A DNA stretch of 64,000 nucleotides from Todiramphus chloris collaris (lineage: Eukaryota > Chordata > Aves > Coraciiformes > Alcedinidae). A model generated the notes under the pieces. It ran no database searches. It saw only the letters and a list, made by a program, of their open reading frames with translations, and was not told the DNA's origin. The translations under genes were made by a program, and so were the position numbers. The DNA lies in contig JANVCC010000021.1 in NCBI GenBank assembly GCA_025345505.1, positions 3,535,111 to 3,599,110 of the forward strand, in the 5' to 3' direction. Below, one piece after another: positions 11,451 to 24,668 of the stretch. Numbering within the stretch: position 1 is the stretch's first letter; each line of letters starts with the position of its first letter.

Positions 11451-12989
11451 ATGGAACAGCATGTGCGAGAAGACTCTTTACTCATAACTGTGTCCTCAAT
11501 TCTATTACACATTTTAGCGGAGAATGCATGTAATAGAAAAACAGCAATAGGCTGTGGAAATCGTCCAGAGCCCTACTCTCCGAGGGAAAAGATGCCAATG
11601 GTATTTTTGTACTGCTACTCCTCAGCAGCCTCTTTGCACTTTCCTCCGGGTTACTTGCACAGCGTGACTCACTGCCTGATGGTTTCATTGAAATAGAAAA
11701 ATATAGACACAGTAATGATTGCATTCAATCATAAACTACAATCAATACAGCAGAGTTTGAATGTTCCGTGCCCTAGCAAGCCACTACAGGGTTCCCCCCT
11801 CCACCCCGCCCCACGTTATTCCCTGAAGAAGTGATTTTTCATTTCTAAAGGATAACAGTTGTTCCAAGTGTTCTAGCAGATGTAGTCGAGTCTCTCAGAA
11901 TGAAATATGTAGGTCAGAGCAGGAGGCATTCATTGTTTTCTTTGATGTACCTTCATGTCAGCCCTTCCTCGGATGGAAAAGTCACTTCACTGCCTCGCAG
12001 GAGTCTCACTGGAGGAACCTTCGGCACACCCCCACCCCCACCTCCAAAGTTCATCTGGGGGCACAGGGCAGGAAGGGATATTTGTGTTCAAACCAGACTC
12101 TGTGGCCTTTTATTTATGGAGGCCAGGACACAAATCTCAACCTAGACCTCAAGCGAAGACAATTATCTCAACGAAATCTTTCTCCGTGTACATCACGGAG
12201 AGTCTGGCAAACTCTGATGAGAAACGGCTCCCAGGAGACCCAGGGGAGACTGAAAGTAGGATGGGGTGGGGGGAAGGATGGGGGGAACATAGCCAGGTTG
12301 GGATGCAGGAAGCCTCTCCAGGAAAAATAACAAACATGACTCTTGGCCTTTAGAGTCACCCCGTGTGCCCCTGTGCCGATCGTGATTCTCTCTTCAACGT
12401 CAGTAAAAAAATCTGGGTTGGTGTTAAGTATGACTTGATCTTTTGCAGGATCTTCAAAGGAGAGGTGTCCAAAGGAATTGCTGCTGCCCCACAGCCCCGA
12501 TGCTCTAACAGAAAACACCTCTGTGGTTTCTCCTTCCCACCGCAGGTCAGGAGACATCCCAGAACACACCCCAGCAAACTCCCTCTTTCTTAATCACCTT
12601 GCACTACGAGCTAACAAAAAAAAATTAAAGAAAAGATAGAGAGTTTTCCTTTTTTCCTCTTAGCAGCAGTAACTGCCTAAAGATGAAAAATAACTCCCAG
12701 AAGGTCAATGTAAAATGAAATCATGCCAACGAACCCTAAATAAAGGTTGCAATTCCAGCACGTCCTCTGTTACACTTGGGATGTGCAGTAAGTGACAGCT
12801 GAATAAATCAAACCCCTGGAGTTCCATCCTAACCATCAGGTTAAAAGTGTTATTATCTCATTTTAGCTAAAAGTTCTTATTCATACCTTTTTTTTATTTT
12901 TTTTTCCCCTCTCAAATCTGTGAGAACTTGGATTGTGTGCCACTCACATTAGAGCTGGAAAAGGACTAGTGTAACTTTCTAAAAAACAG
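11451..12989. other. Non-coding sequence
   Basis: I see unique sequence with several short open frames of up to about 133 codons on either strand (11955-12353 plus, 12168-12569 minus). They overlap each other in GC-richer DNA and resemble no known family. A G-rich run lies at 12263-12285. Confidence 0.45.
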
Positions 12990-13029
12990 TTTTTTTTTTT
13001 TTTTTTTGGTTTTTTTTTTTTTTTTTTTT
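12990..13029. repeat. Poly-T tract with one GG interruption
   Basis: Eighteen T, then GG, then twenty T (12990-13029). This is the longest homopolymer-like tract in the window. Length in the assembly may be inexact. Confidence 0.92.
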
Positions 13030-13564
13030 GTCATAAATCAGTGTTCCTAGCTTCATTCAGCTGCCTGTCTCCCTTTCTTCCTCTCCCTCCATTTCCTCCT
13101 CCCACTCGTTAGTCTGTTCAGCACCTTCGGTGAGTCACACGGAGCGGGCTGACAACTGAAGTCAAGTTCGACTTCATCTAAAGTTCCTGCAGAGCCCTTC
13201 TGCCTTGTGGTTTGCTGGGCACTGCTCCGGCTCCTTCTCCCTCCTCCGTATCCGGGCTGGGACAGACCTTCACTTCTAAGGATGGACACTTTGGAACCAC
13301 AAGTCCTCAGATGTACTTGGAAAGCTTAACTCGGAGGCATTTCTGTCAGTCAAAGAGCTCAGCACTGGAGACTGTAGGTGGTAATCTAGAATTTACACCC
13401 CTTGCAAAAAGGCTGCAAGCCTGAACCTTGAATTCTGTCGTGCTAATTTAAGCCCGAGGGAAGGAAGGAATAGTCCCACTGTTGGCTAACTCTGTCTCCT
13501 GTCTCTCCTCGGTACTGAATGTGTCACCCTTGAAATTCCTGAAACGGATCTTGCCATATCATAT
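13030..13564. other. Non-coding sequence
   Basis: C/T-rich to about 13110, then unique sequence up to the CR1 tail. No gene is recognised. Confidence 0.45.
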
Positions 13565-13893
13565 GCATCATAGAATCATACAATGGTTTGGGCTGGAAGA
13601 AACCTTAAAGGTCATCCAGTTCCAACCCCCCTGCCATGGGCAGGGACACCTCCCACTAGAGCAGGTTGCTCACAGCCCCAGCCAGCCTGGGCTTGAACAC
13701 TTCCAGGGATGGGGAATCCACAGCTTCTCTGGGCAACCACTTCCAGTGTCTCACCACCCTCACAGTGAAGACCTTCTTCCTTACATCTATTCTAAATCTA
13801 TCCTCTTTCAGTTTAAAGCCATTACTCCTTGTCCTATCGCTACAAGCTCTTGTAGAAAAGTCCCTCCCCAACCTTCTCGTACGTCCCCTTTAA
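13565..13893 (-). mobile_element. CR1 LINE, 5'-truncated, minus strand
   Basis: The plus strand shows the reverse complement of a CR1 3' end: an ATAGAATCATACAATGG tail at 13567, then GGTTTGGGCTGGAAGAAACC, TCCAACCCCCCTGCCATGG and the coding end of ORF2. About 330 bases remain. The upstream limit, near the CGTCCCCTTTAA word, is where the resemblance stops. Confidence 0.94.
13656..13871 (-). pseudogene. CR1 ORF2 C-terminal remnant (71 codons open)
   Basis: The minus-strand frame holds [20 protein letters not shown], then VRVVRHW and [18 protein letters not shown], the usual end of CR1 ORF2. The frame stays open to the normal C-terminus (SNLL-like), so this copy is moderately young. Catalytic domains are absent. 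Confidence 0.82.
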
Positions 13894-16210
13894 TTATTGA
13901 GCATCAACAGAAGCCACAATATTTAGGTCGTGATATTTTACTGTACAACAGCTCCTGAAGCAAGGACTGAGAACTCTGTTCCTGACCCCACTTCATTAGG
14001 GGTCTAACCTCCAACACACAGCGATCCCTGAAAAACCCCAAAAGGGTATCCTGATAGATGCCCTAACAGGGACAAGGTTTATGGCAGTTTTATTAGTTAA
14101 TTGGCAAATTCCCTGGACCAGATTTTAGTGTGTGATGCAGACTCTGAACTTTAACTGTCTGGCTGAGATTTCGTGCTGTCTCAGCGATAGTTGTTTGGCC
14201 TCAGGAGATGTGCCCAGACTGCCCAGTTAGGTAACGAGACACTTGATTCTGTCACTGGGGAGGGTAACAGAAGCAGAAGGGCACTCCAGAAATCTTCTTT
14301 GCTGAGGACAGAGTTGTTGAGACATCAGTGATGACCTCAAGACCACTCCACCATAGCTCGGGGGCTTGATTCTTGACTGAGAGCCAGCCAGCCCCCTTGA
14401 CCTTGCAGGACCTGGACCACAAAGTCCCCCCTTACCTGAGCATTAGTGTTGTCACGTGCCTCGGAGCAGTGCAGTGCTGAGTTTGTATTCATAAGAAACC
14501 TGGGGCTTTGTGCCTTTTCCAGCTTGAGGAGTTGGTGGGGTGAACTGAACAGGTCCACAGGGGGTGGGATTCACAGGCACAGCCACTGCCCCTCCTTGCG
14601 CATCTTCTAGGAGCTGAGGAGGTGCCATTTGTTATGGCTCTCAGCTGGGAGGTTCTTGCTCTTTGCACCCTTCATGCTTTTGTCATGCAAAATTACCAGG
14701 GAAAACCAGAATCAGCCTTGGGAGTGAGGCTGGGACCTCCCTTCTGCCCACTTTTGATGTAGCAGCCCTCGCACAAGAGTCGCCCAGCACAGCGTTTGCC
14801 TACTGTGTTTGCACTCTTTCCTCTTTAGCCTGGTTGTAAAGCCCCATGCAGCTGGGGTTGGTGGATTCAAAGCTTTAGCCAGAGGAAGATTTGTTACCTG
14901 TGATTTTCCCTGGATGTTTATGGGGATGGTGTCTCTCACTGCTGCAACTCTCCGTGCTGAACTTTGCGCGTGGGCTTGGGTACCAGTTGGCTACCCTTGG
15001 GTACCAGGTGCTACCCTATCTACAGCAACAGGGCTGGGGCACAGCAGCAGAGCTGGTAGGTACCTAGAGAGGTCCTAGGCCAGCTGGGAGATGCCTGCTG
15101 GCACTGGGAGCTTTCTGAGCAGGTGCCTGAATGGTTCCTCTGTCCCAACAAAGGTGGTAAGCAAGTGGTCTGGACCTTGCCATTAGTGCTCAAGCCTTAA
15201 ATCTAACTCTACTCCTGCTGCTGCAGAAATGACAGCAAACCCTCACTGCACTTTAAGCACTTTTACAAGTCCTGTAGATGCGGCTGTCAACAAGGCTTAG
15301 AGAACTCTTAAATAGACTCCTTCTTCCAAAGTCTGGGAAAAGCATGGTTTATTATGAGGAAAAGAATTTTTTGAAGTCTGGGATTGATTACTGCCTGCTC
15401 TTTTATGTATGTTTAGGTATTAGGTCAGTCCTGAAAGATGCATAAATTACCAAAACCGAAGTGTTGAGTTAATAAGAATGATATTTTCAAACTCTTATGA
15501 TTCCATTTTAAGTTCCCATGGTATTAACGGCAGTGGAATAACTTACTGCAACTGAAATGCACCGCATTAAGGGCTAAATTATGCTAAAATAGGTCAAGCA
15601 GCAGTGAAGGCAGTTATTTTGACTGAACTAGGGTTAACAAGATGCATGTAACAAATGCCTCAGGAGAACAATCACATGCGCTCGCTGCACATGATACCAC
15701 AGCAGGATACCCATAGCTTCAGGTTCCAGCTAAATGGCATCATGGTGTGCTCTTTCGGGCAAGAAAATAGTTTTACAATTGTTTGAATATGATCCCCTCA
15801 GTTTATGTGATGTAACCTGACAGTTTAAAGGGTCCCATAAGTACGTTTTTCGCTGAAGCCCATGCAACTTCTACATACTCAACTAGGCTGTTTTTAACAT
15901 AAAGCAGAGGGAGAGCAAAAAAGTAATTAATAAAAGAGCTGATACCTTCTGAGACTCCTGGCATGACAGCATGCCCAGCTGCCTTTCCACTTGTTTCTGA
16001 ATAAAGAAAAAAGTCAGGAGGCAGAAATTAGCTTGCAGTATTAAAATTGGACTCAAGCTGAAGTAGAGCATCTGAACATCCTTGGATTTAATGGCAAAAG
16101 AGACAAAATACCTTCTGACTCTCATAAGGAAGTTTTTTTTCCCCTCAATTTCTTTATTTTTCAGCAGCTTTGTACATGACATATGGAAAAAGATGTAATG
16201 TTTATCTGCC
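13894..16210. other. Non-coding sequence
   Basis: No gene or known repeat is recognised other than a 20-21 base tandem duplication at 14976-15016. Short open frames occur on both strands (for example 14337-14558 and 14712-14939 minus, 14809-15078 plus) without recognisable products. Confidence 0.45.
14976..15016. repeat. Two-copy imperfect tandem duplication of about 20 bases
   Basis: A unit beginning TTGGGTACCAG and ending GCTACCC is present at 14976-14996 and again, with one base fewer, at 14997-15016. It is a small local duplication with no known role. Confidence 0.85.
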
Positions 16211-16260
16211 TTCCCTTCCCTTCCCTTCCCTTCCCTTCCCTTCCCTTCCCTTCCCTTCCC
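16211..16260. repeat. (TTCCC)10 microsatellite
   Basis: Ten perfect copies of TTCCC. The minus strand is pure purine (GGGAA). This explains the repeated Gly-Lys-Arg-Glu residues of the minus-strand open frame at 15883-16269, which is not a gene. It is likely to vary in length between individuals. Confidence 0.98.
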
Positions 16261-19159
16261 ATTCCTCATTTTCCTTTTTCCTTTCTTTTCAAAAAACCTC
16301 TGTTATGAATTGCCACACTTGCCTTTTGAACAGTTTCATCACATCTGTACATTTAGGAGCAAATACTTTCCAGTGGAAAAATGATGCAGAGGAAAGCACT
16401 TAGGTATATTGATTGAACCTGCTCTCACCAAGCACCTGGGCCCAGATACTTCAACGTAAACGCTTTGTGCATAAACAAATTCTGCACCTAATATGCCAGA
16501 TAAACATAATTTTTCAGACAGTATATATATATACACAGAATATTAAGTTTAAGAACGTTTAATAATGTGTGTTGGATTTTGCTTATCCAAGAGTACAGGA
16601 TATTTTCTATAAAGCTACTTGATGATGCTGAGTCCTAAAATGTTATAAAATTTCCTGCCATTACAGCTGCATACATTTTTACAAGGGGGTTTGAATTTAT
16701 TATTTACCCGAGTAGAGAAAGAAAGGAGACAGAGAGGGAACAAACACATACTCCAAGAAAGCTACTTTAAGAAACCGATTACATAAAGAAAAAAAATCTT
16801 TCTACTGTGAGCAAAATGCTGGTTTAGGTTATTTTCTCCACTGAAAGTTTCTGTAGCATTTTCACATCTGACTGGGCTGCTTTTAATACAACAGAGAAAG
16901 GGTGCAAAGAAGTACTTGATGAACAGTCATCCCACCTCCAACTTCATGTGATATAAACAACTTCTAAAATGCAGCACGATTGTTTTTCCAAATGGAAATG
17001 CTGAGTTAACAAAACCAAGAATGTTCTCTAGTTTGTATTAGTTTATCAAACCTCTTTAGGGGTGATAGCTAGCTTATTTTTTTTTTCCCCCCACTGATAA
17101 AGGAAGTTCAATTTCTGTACTACTATTTTTACTTTTACTTCGGAACAGAACACACTGAAATGCTTTGATTATTTGTAAGATACCAGATTATGTGTCAGAG
17201 TGACTCATTGTCAACGTTTCAATCTTGTCCTAACTGAAAGTTGCATCTAAGTGGAATAGATGGTTAAATTTGTAAGAGAACAGCCTGCATTATTGTCCTT
17301 CACAAAACCCCTAGGAGATTCCCATTTTCCCTTGAGTTCTGAGGCATGTGGGATTTTCAGCATTTCAGACAAGAGGGGAACTCCAGGTTTTGGACACCAG
17401 AAATTCAGGGTCATTTACTGGCTATCACAGTTCTGTTTAATTTTATTGCTGAAATTGGTTTGGAATGAAGGTTTCAGTATTGCCTTCCCATTCCAGTGAT
17501 TTGGTCTAGCAAAAGACCTTTTTCTTTCTGTTTAGAAGCTATTTTAGTCTGCCTTTGACAAAACGAACTGGATTCACCTACCTTGAGACACATTTCCCTT
17601 TACCATAAATGAAATGTGCAAATTATCTATGATAATTAGATTTGACCCAGTTACTGGATTTGGGAGCATACTTCTATCTTGCCTGGAGCTGAATGTGCCT
17701 ACAGAAAGCAAATCTCTTGCTTAAGACAGGGTATAATCAGGGTTAAAAACCTTTCATCAGAGACACACACACAAAAAAAGATGTAACTGAACTAGCACTA
17801 TTCCATTGCCTGACATTGTCTGTTATTTTTTTTCCTGTGAAGTGAATTATTCATTACTAATGATTTAGAGCTCGCTGGCTTATCTACGTGGTGACAGCTC
17901 CTCTCCCCTCCTGCCATGTACATACCCTACCACGACAGAACACTTGTGACAAACAGTGATGTCACATCCTTAAACTTATTCCTGAAGTATTGGCTACGAC
18001 TCCAATGGCTCGACACATCCTTCCTCATCCATCTTAGAACTTCAATAAGTTGTGGGGTGTCAATGGCTGAGTACTACCACCTTTGCTTGGAGATAAGCCC
18101 TATGTGCACAGCAGTGTGATAACGCCTGATGGGAAACACGTGCCCCATAGCAAGACTGCAGTGTGCTAAGAAATTCTGCTTGTTGCCTGCCCGGCTCCAG
18201 AAACGTTATTTATCCCTTTTGAGCTCCCAAGTTAAAATGCAGGGGCTTATCTGCTCGGAGCATAATCTTGTATCAAACCAGTAAGACATTTAGATTCTGT
18301 TGAACTCTCTGCGCGTTGCCATCATGTTCTTAGCACAGACTTTGGGATTAGCTGACATCTGCTCCCTGAACTTGCTTTTTTGGCGAGTTTCTGGTCAATA
18401 GGGGAAAGAAGTAAAATATTTCTGTGCAACAAAAGAAGCGTGGGACTTTTTTTTTCCTAAGAACACACTGAACAAGGAATAAAATGCGATTTCTTTCAGT
18501 GATGTATTCTCCAGGAGCTGTAGCAAAATAAGAGGATTCTGTCCAAAGCCTGCAACAGGAACGGCCATTGGTATAAAGCCCTGGTTAGGAACATCCTTCT
18601 GATAAAATATAAATGTCAGTAAAATACAAATATCAGTAAAACTCCTACTCAATCTACAGCTCCCACTGGTAGAAACACGGTTTTGTCAACAGGGTTTATA
18701 CCAAAAGTCAGTGCAGTGGCATATCCTCCTGGCAAACCCTCTCTGGTGTGGACTAGACCTGACCCCAGGACAGACTAAAGCAAGTAGGTGTTTGCACACT
18801 TACACGACTTCACAACCAGAATGGGTAAGTGAAATAGCTTGTCTGAATTGGAAATGTAGCCTGAAGGAGGGAAAAAAGAAGGATGTGGTGAAGCAGCTCC
18901 TCTCAGCTGGGGAGAAGGGGATGGGTGCTGGGAAGCTGAGACCGTCCCATTTGTTCAGCCACCTTTTACACCAGATGCTTCACATTTTTATACTCTCAAG
19001 AGCACCTTTTTCAGGCTAAAACTCCATCCTGAGGCTGTTGAAGTAAATAAGTCTTTCAAAACTTTTGCATTCGTGATTTATGAGGGCAGTTAAGCCCTTG
19101 TACAAAATTAAAGGCTGACTGAGAGAATCTGGAAAGAGGCAGAACCAATGAAGTAAGTT
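16261..19159. other. Non-coding sequence
   Basis: AT-rich unique sequence with a short TA run near 16521-16532 and a short CA run near 17763. No coding or repeat feature is recognised. A short internal echo of TCAGTAAAA occurs at about 18618 and 18635. Confidence 0.45.
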
Positions 19160-19300
19160 TATGGTTAAGTGCCAGAAACCTCCTGAAGCCTGATTCCACT
19201 TCTGAATTAATGTGCCACTTGACCTTGGGCAAGCTATTTACCTTAGCGAAGTTTCTTTCATCTGCTGATAAAATTTTTAACACTAAATATGCCAGGGAGT
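19160..19300 (+). mobile_element. MIR (core-SINE) fragment, plus strand
   Basis: The stretch near 19161 (GGTTAAGTGCCAG) and especially CTTGACCTTGGGCAAGCTAT at 19218-19237, followed by TTTCATCTGCTGATAAAAT, reproduces the MIR core order: the GTGACCTTGGGCAAG word, a CTTAACCT-like word, then a TCATCTGTAAAAT-like word. MIR is an ancient tRNA-derived SINE spread before amniotes diversified, so the heavy divergence is expected. No function is implied. Confidence 0.8.
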
Positions 19301-21791
19301 GAGGACACAATCACATCTGTACATATTTTGATAAAGACCACTTCTTTTGTCTCTCATGTAAATGCTTCAGTTCTTTATGTAGCATTTGAAAAATCATAGA
19401 TTTGATGTGACTAAACCAGTTATGGCACCACACTATAATAAATTATATGAAGCCTGCAGCTTGGAACTCATTTTTGGTTACCTGATGTCTTCAGAATCAA
19501 CTGAAAATACCACAAACTGATTCATTTACCAGCTGGAAGGATTAACATAGGAACAACAATGTCTTTATGCATTAAATCAAATCGGAGTTTGTAGGGTCTG
19601 AAAACTCTGTGGTCACTGCTTCCATTCCTGGTTTCAGGAAGCTGGAAAAATCGAGATTAATTAAACCACACTTTTCTCTTTAAAACTTCTTTTGAGGAGA
19701 AATTCTTGGAAATTAACTGAATGGAGAAAGCTTGCTGGAGATGCGTGTTTTTTCCATGACTGTAAGCCACACATGAGGCTGACTCTCCAGCTAGCCAGGG
19801 CTTGCTTTTGGGAATCCTGTTCCTCCCTCGTCTCCCAGAGCAGAAACTAGCCCATCCTGGTGACAGTCCATGTCACTCAGATTCTGATTAATAGCATTAG
19901 ATTCAGCACCAGCTCACTTCTAGGCTGCTGGCTGAAAAGCTTGGGCTGTTCTGCTGAACTGCAAGGGGTAACCCAAGCCCCAGGATTAAGGAATGGCACA
20001 AGCCCCTCACCCAGTGCATGCCTTTATGTTATGAATGTGATCACTTGGGCTTTTCAGCTTCTGGGTTCTCCCTTCACCGATCAAGCAGAGCACCTCAACA
20101 GTCTTAATGCCAGTGTTGGTTTGTATTTATTCCCCCAGCTGGTTTGAATACCTCAAAGAAGGGATTTCCCTGCATCGGGGAGGGGTATGTGGCTCCCAGG
20201 AAAGAACAATCAGCAGAAATATTACTCTGTGCCTTGCAGGGTCAGATCTTTATTCTGTCCCTCCTGCTGTGACCCACCCTGCAGCCCCTCTTCCTCCCTC
20301 TCCCCCTGACAAAGGGTGTTTCACAGTGTATTCCTCTGCCTTTGAGACCTTCTTGGTGAAGTTTCACCCCACTGACTGCCCAGGAATGACAAAAAATAGG
20401 ATGTTCTTACAACCAAGAGAAGAAAAATGTTAAAGCTCATTTATGTTTTTCATTTAATGTGATTTTTTTAAAAAACCTCTTGGAAAACACCCATCAGTCA
20501 ATTGCATCAAAGCAGTTGTGTTTGAATCTCGTTTAAAACCCACGACCAGCAAAACCCTCTTTGGTCTTAAACTCCATTACTGGCAGGAGGAAAATGGTCA
20601 GTTATATAATCTATATTCTACTATTTAACAGATACTAAATATAGTGCAGTTACTCAGAACAATACAAAACATCACAATATGAGAACTAGTGCCGGAGAGG
20701 AGAATGCTGCCTTTCTAGATAGATGCATTTTTAGTATTATGTTCCTCAGGAAGAGCATCAAATATTTTTCTGAGTGACCTAATTTTCTTTGTCTGATCAA
20801 ATGTGCCAGATGCTTCCTTATTCAGAGTTGCCACTCCAAGTGAAAAACTGTTTTCTGGCAGCCACTTGAAATCTCATCTTCAGTTTTCTGTTAGGGATTA
20901 TTATACAATCATTGCCTGGGCAGACTGAAAGCATATGGTAACTGGGCTGACATTATCTCTGCTATTTCAAAGTTCCCCAAGGATGTGTGGGAACGGCTAC
21001 AGTTCCAGGTATAAGCCAACCTCCCTGGTGCATTCAAAATGCCACCCAAACTCAAAAATGACCAAGCAAACCGGGGAAGGAGAGTTTGGCATCCTGATTT
21101 CCATCTTCCTCGCAGGGGTGGAAGGGTCTTTTTCTTTTTGTAGGTATTTCCATCACTTGACCAGAAGAAAGTGGTAAGGATGGCTCAGTGCCTTTTCATG
21201 AGCAATTTCCAGCTCAAATTCTATCCCTGCAACAGGGCTGAAGCCTGAAAGTCTGTATTTTGGTTATGTCTGTCCAGATTCTTACATACTTTATTGAATT
21301 CCTTCTGTACTGACTAACTTTTCTTGTCTACTTTCTTGGTAGCTGCGAAGATGATAAAGATTGATTTAGCCTTTCCCAGGATTCCTGTTGCTGGTGACAG
21401 GGAAGCAGCATTTGTAGTAATAAACAGCCCAAAATGCTGTGAGTTAACCCCACACGTCCCTGTCCACACTTGTACATTTTCCTGGCACCCAAGATACGGT
21501 ACCTGCAGCATGGTGGCTTCCAGGGTGGACCTTCTGAGCTCTTCTGGCACTCAGAGGAGGTGTCTGTACAGCTAAATAAGAGGGACATGGACTAAGTGCA
21601 GGCACTAAAGGCCTTCCTGACTGTGCAGGCTGCATTGGTGCTAGCTCATTCCCTCCATTTGGTCTGTACCTTGCTAACCCTGCAGGACAATGTGTGGCCA
21701 AGGGAGCTACTTCTGAGTCAGACTCTACCCCTTGGCTTGGAGACCAGGGCTGACTCTCTCCACCTGCTTTTTTCTACTACAAAGCCAAGAA
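19301..21791. other. Non-coding sequence
   Basis: I see no recognised gene or repeat. Overlapping minus-strand open frames at 21314-21701 and a plus-strand frame at 21324-21575 sit in GC-richer DNA and show no family features. Confidence 0.45.

Positions 21792-21829
<38 letters not shown>
21792..21829. repeat. (TTAG)9 microsatellite
   Basis: Nine perfect TTAG units plus TT. This is a tetranucleotide microsatellite. It is not telomeric, since vertebrate telomeres are TTAGGG. Confidence 0.97.
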
Positions 21830-21830
<1 letters not shown>

Positions 21831-24668
21831 AAAGCATAGAAGAAATGGTCCTATTTTAAGAAATGCTTTTGCTAATACATGATGGTCAACAGACATTGAC
21901 CAAACAGGGCAATTACGTAGAGGTTCAGCAAATATCATCAGATTGCTGCTGACCAAGAGGAAGAAAACATTAATGTGTGTGCCTGAACGAACTTGCACAT
22001 GCTTATCCATCAAAAGACAATTTTGATTTTATTGTTATTGTCATTATTTTTTTTGTGGTACCTTTGGCCTGGACCTCTTGGCCATCGCTCAAGAGACAGC
22101 CACAGAGGCTATGTCTCTACTGCTGACCAAGGGCAAGGGGCAGTAGGATGAGGCTTGTGGGAGCCCTGAGGAGGTCTGGGTAGCATAGAGGAGTCAAAAT
22201 CTGGTGCTTCTTTATTGCTGCTGATTTGGGGGAGCAGTCCTTGAGCTGACCTGTCCCCCAGTTGCAACAGCACATCACCAGGCCAGGAAGCAAGCTAGCA
22301 ATTAAGCAGTGTCCATGCCTCTGGGTTCAGTGCCCTGCCCAATCTTTGGCTCTCTTTTAGTTGTCAGCACACACCCCAGACCCACCTCCCTGCTCTAGAC
22401 ACCAAGAGGCACTTCCTTTGGGGTAGTTTAACTAAAGGTGTCAATTTAAACCAGTAGAGGTGAATGACTAGAAATGGGGATGTTTGATAAACACTTAAGT
22501 ACTTAAGCCTAGTTTATTTCTGCTTGCCTAAGTTGATTATAAATTGATTTAAGATAAAAGAAAATTAGTTGCTTTTGAATTGTATCACCTATATAGCCAA
22601 CACATTCCTGTTAGAAAATCAGTAACAGGTTGTACATTGACAAAGCTGTCATGGAAATGGAAATTAGGTTTCCAAGCCATTTAGATTTTAGTCTCTTTAA
22701 GTTATTCAGAAGTATTAAGCAGCAGTAGTACCTACTGTCTCAACAAAGCTATGTCGATCAAAATCCTATCTCATTTTGCAAATTCTATGCCAAAATATAA
22801 TTCAACATATATATTTTGTTTCCTTTCTGATTTAAATGAGGGCCTATATACAGGTCAGGGAGCCCCACGGAATTTCAAACAGGCAGTATTAAAATAAATA
22901 AATCTGCGAGATAATTCATTCTGCAATATTCACAGCCGAGATTGCTCATTTTCTTCTAGACAGTCTGTAATTTTACTGTAACTTAATCATGACCTAGACT
23001 GTAGCATGATTTCTTAACACATTGCTACAGGCTATGTATTCATGCCCAAAATGAAGAATAAAATACTAATAACCTGGAGCTTAGATACACCAGCTCTGTC
23101 AGAACTGGCCAGGACCTAGGAGATGGACAAAGAAGGTACAGGAAGAAATTGCAAAGCTGACCCACTAAGTGCTGGTTTCAACAAACTCTGTCCCGTGGCA
23201 GGAATGCTGTTAAGTGCATTGATTTTAATGGCCTGGAAGCACACTAAAGGAGTTTTATTAATAACTCCTCCCAACCTGTTAGGTGTAATAAGAAAACCCT
23301 AATAAATATCTCCCAACTGTGAATTTGCCGTGTTGCTTTCCCAAATTCCTTGCTGTTGGGGGCAATTGGTTTCCACTTCTCCCCTCAAAGCCATCACCTG
23401 CTCCTGATACCTTGGAGACCTTCCCAGTGCCTGAAGCATCCTTCTTCAGACACAAGTAAGCAACCAGAAAGAAGCGAGCTACTCCCACGTGTCCCAGTTC
23501 AACATTGCACCAGAACTTTACAAAGTCACTTTCTTTCCAATTATCAGTCATTAAAAAGCAGCTGTCAAGGGTTATCCTGATTCACCAGCTATGCTGCAGA
23601 ACGCCTGCCCTACCCCAGCCCTCTCCCAGCTGCCTGTTCCCTGAGATAACATTATCTGCACAGAAGTCTTAGCCAGACTTGCCGTAATTATTAGTGATTT
23701 GCAACGTTATTCTCCGTCCACTGTTTATCTGTGCAGAGGATGACAAGGAGATATTGGAAGCCTTTTTCCTCAGCAAGTCTTCTCAGATCATTTATTTGTC
23801 CAACCTCAAATCCCTAGGCAGTAGCTTTGTGTGATTTTTTTCCCTTGGTGTGTAAGATACAATTTTTGAGAGGAAGCTAGGATATCTATGGATTCTTCTC
23901 TCCCTGCTCACCCCAATTCTCTTGTCTTGGAAAGCTCACGCATTTGTTGTCCTACCCACTAAGTTTTCTTTCACATCTGTTAGACTTTCCCTGTAAAATC
24001 TAGTGTCTTTTACCTCCTTTTTGCTGTATGCTTTGCCCTGAATTTCATCCCTACTACCTGCTCTTACCAGCTCCCCTATCAGCTGTGAATCCTCTGTCAT
24101 CAATAATCCACTACTTTAACTGGCTTAGAGTTTCCTTCTCTCTCTCTGTCCCGGTCAGATGCCAGATTAGACCCAGCAGAAGCCTGATACTATCCCTGTT
24201 GTATGTATTAATCTTCTTACAAGTATGGTCTGTTCTGTATTTAACCTCTCCTCACTTGCATAGCCAGGTGATACCCAGAGCTCCAGCGATATTATTTGCC
24301 TTCGCATGGTAATGAGTGAGGCACCCATTATACAACAATACACAACAGTCATTTTATATAATAGTTTTAGCTGAAATCACTCAACCCACTAATCCCTGTA
24401 GTTCAGACTACAACTCAGCCTGGTTTTTTTATCCCAACAGGCATCGATGTTGTAGGAATTTGAGCGATTTGGTATCGTGAAGTCACAGTTCCTCAGGTGA
24501 GCAATTCCTTTGAAACCAGTGGGCTAGGCTGCTTAACCTGGGCAGTAAGGTTTGCCTCTGTGTCTGTGCTACAGAGCTGTCTGCAGCGGCGTTAGGCAGA
24601 GAGATAAACCTTTGATTTTGGATTTTTGTCCCCATGTGGATTCCACTGTACGTCTGGGGATGTGCCTG
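21830..24668. other. Non-coding sequence, AT-rich centre
   Basis: The stretch 22480-23060 is AT-rich, repeat-free by eye and lacks homopolymers, a profile seen in conserved non-coding DNA, though conservation cannot be judged here. From about 23870 to 24160 the plus strand becomes pyrimidine-rich. No gene is recognised. Confidence 0.4.

Noticed and set aside
12243..12285. G-quadruplex motif
   Set aside because: Three close G runs are present, but the fourth (12243-12246) is 16 bases away, beyond the usual loop limit.
15883..16269. 128-codon minus-strand frame with repeated Gly-Lys-Arg-Glu residues
   Set aside because: The repeated residues come from the (TTCCC)n microsatellite, and the rest has no family features.
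21792..21829. Interstitial telomeric repeat
   Set aside because: The unit is TTAG, not the vertebrate TTAGGG.
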